Assembly (NCBI GenBank): GCA_016209705.1
Contig: JACQVR010000091.1
Coordinates: forward strand, 24,657-88,656
Reading direction: 5' to 3'
DNA: 64,000 bases
Origin: Planctomycetota bacterium
GTDB taxonomy: Bacteria > Planctomycetota > MHYJ01 > JACPRB01
Shown: piece by piece, positions 62,985 through 64,000 of the stretch
Layout of the letters: every line of letters begins with the position of its first letter
How positions within the stretch are numbered: the stretch's first letter is position 1
Made by a program: the position numbers and the translations under genes
The notes under the pieces: generated by a model
Seen by the model: only the letters and a program-made list of their open reading frames with translations
Database searches by the model: none
What the model was told of the DNA's origin: nothing

Positions 62985-63019
62985 TCCAAGCTTCGAGCTT
63001 CCAGCTCCAAGCCGCTCAG
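62985..63019. repeat. Heptamer-phased repeat upstream of radA
   Basis: TCCAAGC TTCGAGC TTCCAGC TCCAAGC CGCTCAG, five units in 7-bp phase. The core resembles the AGCTTG units at 16786 and 45644. Between the TPR gene stop and radA. Confidence 0.8.
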
Positions 63020-63062
63020 ATTTTTCTCCGCGCCCGTCGATCTCTTCGGTTAAATACGCTCG

Positions 63063-64000
63063 ATGGCCAAGGCAAAGTCCGTTCACGTCTGCCAGCAGTG
63101 CGGCGCCAAATCGTCCAAGTGGGTCGGGCGGTGCCCCGAATGCGGCGAGTACAACACGATGGTCGAGGAGATGGAGCGGCCGGTCGATCGCCCCTCGCGG
63201 CACGTCCTCTCGGAAGAACGTCCGGTGGCGATCAGCGCGGTGACCGCGACGGAGCGTCCGCGGCTCGCCGTCGGAATCGGCGAATTGGACCGGGTTCTGG
63301 GCGGCGGCGTCGTGGTCGGGTCCGTATCGCTCTTCGGGGGCGATCCGGGCATCGGGAAATCCACGCTGATTCTCCAGATTTGCCAGCGCGTGGCGTCGCA
63401 GGGCCGCCGCGTCCTGTACGTGTCCAGCGAGGAGTCGGTCGTCCAGACGAAGCTGCGCGCCGATCGCCTGGGCGTCGGCTCCGAGCATCTCTATGTAGTC
63501 AGCGAGACCAACGTGGACGTGATCCGGCGATACCTCGAGGAATCGAGGCCCGAGCTGGCGGTGATTGATTCGATTCAGATGATCTACAAGTCCGAACTTC
63601 CCGGCGCGCCCGGGACCGTGGGTCAGGTGCGCGAATGCGCCGCGGCGCTGACCTATCTGGCGAAACGGTTGGGGATCTCCCTTTTCATCGTCGGCCACGT
63701 GACGAAGGACGGCGCGATCGCCGGGCCGCGCACGCTGGAGCATCTGGTGGACGCGGTGTTCTATTTCGAGGGAGACCGCTTCCAGGCGTTTCGCGTGCTG
63801 CGGGGCGTGAAGAATCGATTCGGGTCGACGAACGAGATCGGCATTTTCGAGATGCGGCTGGAAGGGCTCGTGGAAGTTTCGAATCCCAGCGAACTCTTCA
63901 TGTCGCACGACCGCAAGGGGCGGGAAGGTTCGGTCGTGGTGCCCATCGTGGTCGGCAGCCGGACGCTGCTCGTCGAGATCCAGGCGCTGCTCAACCGGAC
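63063..64000 (+). CDS. radA: DNA repair protein RadA, 5' part (cut by window edge)
   Basis: 312 codons to the right edge, no stop reached. N-terminal zinc finger CQQCGAKSSKWVGRCPECGE, Walker A LFGGDPGIGKSTLILQICQR, VLYVSSEESVVQTKLRADRL, Walker B ELAVIDSIQMIYKSEL and the RadA motif VLRGVKNRFGSTNEIGIFEM (KNRFG). It drives branch migration in recombination. TAAATA lies 7 nt before ATG, another leaderless candidate. The Lon-like C-terminal domain is mostly missing. Confidence 0.95.
   Translation, partial: MAKAKSVHVCQQCGAKSSKWVGRCPECGEYNTMVEEMERPVDRPSRHVLSEERPVAISAVTATERPRLAVGIGELDRVLGGGVVVGSVSLFGGDPGIGKSTLILQICQRVASQGRRVLYVSSEESVVQTKLRADRLGVGSEHLYVVSETNVDVIRRYLEESRPELAVIDSIQMIYKSELPGAPGTVGQVRECAAALTYLAKRLGISLFIVGHVTKDGAIAGPRTLEHLVDAVFYFEGDRFQAFRVLRGVKNRFGSTNEIGIFEMRLEGLVEVSNPSELFMSHDRKGREGSVVVPIVVGSRTLLVEIQALLNR

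Overview
The window is a high-G+C (roughly 60-70%) bacterial chromosome segment with tightly packed operons on both strands and almost no mobile DNA. The gene mix points to an uncultivated Planctomycetota or related PVC-type bacterium: HEAT-repeat lipoproteins, a formylglycine-generating-enzyme-like protein in an ECF sigma/anti-sigma operon, a Ser/Thr-kinase-histidine-kinase relic, a Gld-type ABC exporter with a DUF4340 protein, LL-diaminopimelate aminotransferase (DapL) and a PATAN/DUF4388 protein. No rRNA or tRNA gene was seen, so this placement is inference.

Layout. 1-2.2 kb: 5' end of dnaE (reverse), then a truncated secreted protein cut by a decayed BrnT/BrnA toxin-antitoxin pair. 2.4-6.0 kb (reverse): two permease/ATPase pairs of ABC-2 exporters. 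6.1-9.8 kb: cyclodeaminase, HEAT protein, NnrE and an NtrC-type regulator. 9.9-14.7 kb: kinase relic, then an operon of secreted protein, FGE-like protein, ECF sigma and anti-sigma. 14.7-22.7 kb: yidD-rnpA (reverse), lysS, LolC/LolD-type exporter, FHA-GAF-HD-GYP protein, nadB. 22.6-26 kb: two small membrane proteins, a 99-bp tandem repeat and dnaK with an elaborate promoter. 26.3-32.6 kb: a lower-G+C glycan island (a 978-residue methyltransferase-methyltransferase-glycosyltransferase fusion, a glycosyltransferase, a frameshifted methyltransferase, an epimerase), followed by a host-like glycosyltransferase. 34.1-41.6 kb: GldA/F/G-DUF4340 exporter, then accB and accC. 41.7-47.4 kb: zinc-ribbon membrane protein, PATAN/TPR/HEAT protein, a hexuloisomerase-like SIS protein, pyrK, suhB. 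47.4-55 kb: HEAT protein, a peroxiredoxin with an in-frame UGA exactly at the peroxidatic cysteine (probable selenoprotein), a transglutaminase broken by UAG, an SDR, a UDP-sugar dehydrogenase, a class III aminotransferase, guaB. 55.4-64 kb: SpoIIE-type phosphatase, membrane protein, HEAT/metal-binding lipoprotein, rplM-rpsI, dapL, rdgB, a TPR protein and the 5' part of radA.

Three things stand out beyond the genes. (1) Six copies of a 31-bp, very A+T-rich imperfect palindrome (ends GTTAC...GTAAC) at four loci, three copies fused head to tail between suhB and the next gene and two bracketing rnpA-yidD. (2) At least seven intergenic spacers are made of short sequences repeated with a strict 7-bp period, often as two inverted arms, each locus with its own heptamer and sometimes running into stop codons. 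(3) Many genes have a -10 hexamer only 6-9 nt before the start codon, which implies leaderless mRNAs. The probable selenocysteine peroxiredoxin is the strongest single-gene observation.
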